Shown here: positions 60,451 through 64,000 of the stretch, in pieces
Layout of the letters: each line of letters begins with the position of its first letter
Numbering within the stretch: the first letter of the stretch is position 1
Assembly: GCF_932274485.2 (NCBI RefSeq)
Contig: NC_065886.2
Coordinates: 41,527,501 to 41,591,500, forward strand
Reading direction: 5' to 3'
Origin: Patella vulgata
Taxonomy: Eukaryota > Mollusca > Gastropoda > Patellidae
Length of the DNA: 64,000 nt
Notes under the pieces: model-generated
The model's input: the letters and a program-made list of their open reading frames with translations, nothing else
Told to the model about the DNA's origin: nothing
Database searches by the model: none
Translations under genes and position numbers: made by a program

Positions 60451-60590
60451 AAAATGAAATGAAATGGGGTTTTAAGTCCTACTTTTCAGCATCATTCGGG
60501 ATAATAAAGCTGGGCACAATCCATGCTTTTGCTATGAGGGAAATGTTGCCCAGACAGCAAATGAATTCCAACTTTTAACTTTGAAAATGG
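60451..60590 (-). repeat. SINE-A 3' part, degenerate
   Basis: AAATGAAATGAAATGGGGTT .. CTATGAGGGAAATGTTGCCC .. GAATTCCAACTTT. Confidence 0.7.
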
Positions 60591-61401
60591 GATAGGGGCG
60601 GGGGCGCTCGGGTTTTCATTCACTACCATATAATAATTCTAGAATGCCTTATTCGTGTAACTTATGCTTATAATCAATCCATATTTAATCATTAATGAAT
60701 AACCCGAACACTAAAAATACTACACTTTAATGCGAGCTTTCTAACGTGCCTCAAGAGCTATTTAGGGAATCTTTCGAGTATCAAGATACGCTAATACAAA
60801 GACATTGATGTTGGTTCGATATCACAAAGGTTCGGTTAAATGGTAATCAGAAACTAACGATGTTGTAATCACCAGAAGCCTGTAATATTAGATATAATGA
60901 TGGGTAAAGAAGTCCGTTTCACGGCCCATGGCTGCCGATTTGACGAAGGCTTGCCCAACTAACTAGCAAACAGGACTCTGGCATCGATGATTGATTGTCT
61001 TGTTATTTCAGCAATTACCAAACTCTAAAACGCACACGCTTAGCTTGTTGCTCGTGCCACCGAGAGCCTTTATTACAAGATGGTATGAAAATGACTGAGT
61101 ACTATCATCAGCATGTGGAAATGAGATTGACAGTCGGCTGAGACGGGAGCTAAATTCTCTTGTATAGATGCCTTCAGATATCGGTCGGGTATTGATGTGC
61201 GACTTCCAGCTTCAAGTTTGATTATTCTCACCCGAAGAAAAGTCTGATCATGCGTGAACGAGATAAAGACGTTCGAGGTATTATATGTATCTGTACTTGT
61301 CTATCGAAGAGCGTGTGTCCAGCAGACGACTGTTTTCCCGCCAAATCAACGTAGACTTATCTGAAAAGGTCAGAGGAGGACATTTGGAGACGGGTGGATC
61401 G
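60591..61401. other. No recognised repeat; possible promoter/5' leader of the 61.4 kb exon
   Basis: Slightly less AT-rich toward 61100-61400, with a TATTATATG motif near 61279. No gene is proven. Confidence 0.25.
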
Positions 61402-61425
61402 ATGATGGCACAAGGAAGGCGGAAG
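61402..61425 (+). CDS. Candidate first coding exon of an off-window gene (weak)
   Basis: ATG ATG GCA CAA GGA AGG CGG AAG is followed by a good donor, GTAAGTGG, after about 300 bp of less AT-rich sequence. No downstream exon is recognised before 64000, so the gene, if real, continues to the right. The product is unknown, with only eight residues visible. Confidence 0.25.
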
Positions 61426-63394
61426 GTAAGTGGAGATTTTGATACAGTTATCATTGTCAGTTAGAGTATCAGCATGAAATCAACTAGACCTATTTATGTT
61501 AGTAAATGGCCTGTCCATATGGCGCTACAAATAAGACGTACCATGAACAAACTCTTAAAGCAACTCTATTGCAGAACATTGTTTAAAAAAAACAGAGTTT
61601 AATACCAGATGCAATCAAAGTATATTTATTTAAAAAAAAAATTTTGTCCGATCAATTATAATTTATGGTAATTAATTGTAAATTGATTTCTCACTGCCAT
61701 CTTTATGTATCTTTGACAAACATGGTAATGGTAATTGTGCTATCATACATGCTAGCCCACGCCAGATAAAGGTTTTTAATACTCAGATGGTGTTGACTAC
61801 ATAATAATACCAGACTTTATATTAATATTGTACATAATTTTGACGTTTGAAATGTATGTCGTTATCGCTTAAAATGTTAGTACACGAACATTTAACGTTT
61901 TATACATATATATCGAGATATGCATATCATTGGCACCGATTTTACATGGATTGATCTGTGTATTGACAGCATAGCTCGATGCAACAATTAGGTAAGGTAT
62001 TGTGGTTTTGTTAAAATTAATTTATACTTATGTTCCTATGAGGTTACATAGTCATGAAAACACTGCCTAACGTATTTCACTTTCGATAAGATTTACAAAA
62101 CAACATTTTTTACAAGTATTCCCCAAGTAGGAATTAGTGAACAGGCAAAATAATAACATTCCTTTCTAGTCACGTCGCTTCCTGTTATTCATCGAGCAAC
62201 TTGATCAACACGACTATTCTATTACTTTTGTAAATTTTATTTAGACGCAATAGCAGCCCAACAATCACCTTCTGCAAAATTCTATTACTAGCTGGAAAAC
62301 AACAACAAAGAACCAACAAAAAACCCCCAAAACCCCGAAAGCATAGCGGGAAGTTGTCAGCGTGCAGGTATCTGTGTTCTAGACACAAGGGGATTGTTAG
62401 TCAAGAATCTCGTCTCCGACTTCACCGGAGATCTGGTCGATGGCATTTTTGATTGGGACTAGAACAAAGGGTTATCTTTACTGGAATATAATTGGGTTTA
62501 TGTTCTACATAGCAAGTGCAGACTGGGCCACACCACACAAAAACCAAACCCATAAGACAATCCTATGGACAAGAGACAAAACTACACGAACATTGCAATC
62601 AAAGGTGTAACGCGGTACTGTCATGGAAAGATGACTTTAAGTAAAAGCATTCTTTCGAATCGATCAATTCTTTAATTACTTTATTTTTTTCTGATGGTTC
62701 CACGAAACATGTATATATGACATGGAGTGAACAATCGTCATTCCAGCTGTTGACATCAAATGTCGAAATCGTGTTCTGAATTTTTGTTAGAAATTACCAG
62801 GCACCGCTTAGTGCTTTATCTAAATCATTTGTTTGAGAGTTTGTCAAATATTGGAGAATTCGAAGTTAATGAATTGACAAACGCATCAGTCTAAGCAAAT
62901 AGTTTGTTTAAGAGACTGTATTATGGAATTGATCGGGGTATTAAATTATTGAACCTTTCTGAGGCGACTTCTAGACGCGATGCCCAGCTTCAGTCAAGCA
63001 CGTTGTCTGAAGTTCCGACGAACTCCTACGTGTCTAATCCCAACATTTGGTAGACAGAAACATTTTTATAGCTTGATAGCCAAGAATGTTAGTCCCCAGG
63101 CTATGTTTACCATAGAAGCGATTCTGTTTTAAAAACGGCCACGTCTAAACTTGTCTTAATTACCTCCGAGCCATGAACGGAAGTTAAATTAAGAAATCAG
63201 ATATCTATAATGGCTACGAAAACATGAAATATCATGAGTTTAATATATTTTTGCTTTGAAAAGCATCCATTAATATGTTTTATATTCAATACTTTCAGAA
63301 AAATAGAAATAGATTTTCACTAAAGTCAATTTGCGCAGGAAATTTTATCGAATTCTCTGTCTTTTTTTCTTGGAATGAAATGATATGAAAAGGG
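61426..63394. other. No recognised feature
   Basis: About 2 kb with no coding resemblance. It would be intron if the 61402 exon is real. Confidence 0.45.
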
Positions 63395-63715
63395 TGTATA
63401 ATTGCACCCCAGCACCAAAAAGGCTACATTGTGCCAAATTCTCTTGGGAATTTAATATGAGTTTTCTGCTCAAATTTATACAACATGGTATCTGGAAAAT
63501 GAAGCGTTACTAACTATAAATGGTTATTGTCAATCGTGTCATAGAATCAATTGCACACGTGTTTTGTGCATGTTACCGATATTGGTATGGCTTCAACAGA
63601 ATGGGTACTCTGTGGTGAAAGGCCCATTAACATGAGTTATCTTCTCAAAGTGATACAACGGGGTAGGAGATTTTCTGGAAATTGAAGCGTTACTAACTAT
63701 AAATGATTATTCAGG
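63395..63715. repeat. Diverged tandem duplication, about 190 bp
   Basis: AAATGAAGCGTTACTAACTATAAATGGTTATT near 63495 recurs near 63680 as AATTGAAGCGTTACTAACTATAAATGATTATT; each is preceded by CATGAGTT/TATGAGTT and ATACAAC..GG. Confidence 0.75.
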
Positions 63716-63824
63716 GGCGGATCTAGGAATTTTGAAAAGGGGGCCACCGCAAAATGTGGGCACTGACCGCGGAGACAGGGCACGCCGCTGAGAGGGGGTT
63801 TCCTTGCATCTGTAGCCATTCCAA

Positions 63825-63995
63825 GAGCTATTACGCGTAGTGGTCTTTAGCAGTGGGGGGGGGGGGAATCGGGCGTTCCCGGGTTAAGCCTACAAGGTTG
63901 GACAGGTGATCTTGCTCTTTGTCACATAGAAAATCGAAACCACGCCACTTGACTCAATGGCAGACCTTATGTTAAAACATTCGGCCACCGACCCC
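63825..63995 (-). repeat. SINE-B head and centre
   Basis: TAGTGGTCTTTAGCAGTGGG, AAGGTTGGACAGGTGATC, AAATCGAAACCACGCC (B-box, minus) and ACATTCGGCCACCGACCCC head. Confidence 0.75.
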
Positions 63996-64000
63996 CTTTT

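Overview
This window is intron-rich, AT-rich, repeat-dense animal nuclear DNA. It most likely comes from a lophotrochozoan, probably a marine mollusc. The evidence is a cluster of small secreted dermatopontin genes (a family expanded in molluscs, including shell and mantle matrix), canonical GT..AG introns, and two abundant tRNA-derived SINE families mixed with cut-and-paste DNA transposon debris. I see no bacterial genes, operons or CRISPR.

The only convincing host genes are three dermatopontin paralogues in tandem, all on the + strand: DPT-1 (exons 678-5893, first exon off the left edge), DPT-2 (29095-36201) and DPT-3 (43066-47194). Their exon phases are identical (0, 1, 1, 2), and two exons have identical lengths in all three. 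In DPT-2 and DPT-3 a 12-15 nt first coding exon carries only the start of the signal peptide. Introns of DPT-1 and DPT-2 align over long stretches and share SINE insertions, so these two arose by a fairly recent duplication. DPT-3 is more divergent and ends in a unique Lys/His-rich tail.

Layout: 0-6 kb DPT-1; 6-21 kb tandem arrays, satellite-like repeats and an inverted repeat pair; 21.2-23.5 kb a SINE split by a piggyBac-type transposon at a TTAA site; 23.7-25.5 kb a stretch resembling the DPT-3 upstream region, interrupted by a broken reverse-transcriptase element; 25.8-29 kb mariner, hAT and satellite debris; 29-36 kb DPT-2; 36-43 kb SINEs, a fold-back MITE and a Tc1-type deletion derivative; 43-47 kb DPT-3; 47-61 kb SINEs, MITEs, a second Tc1 derivative, a mariner relic and an hAT MITE; 61-64 kb mostly unremarkable, with one weak candidate first exon near 61.4 kb.

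The dermatopontins would be secreted and act together in extracellular matrix, possibly with divided roles given the different tails and charge patterns. I found no clearly new multi-gene system. The most interesting signals are the diversifying gene cluster, the duplicated upstream module, the split-signal-peptide mini exon, and a mosaic SINE joining the two SINE families. Repeat boundaries are by eye unless target-site duplications are given.
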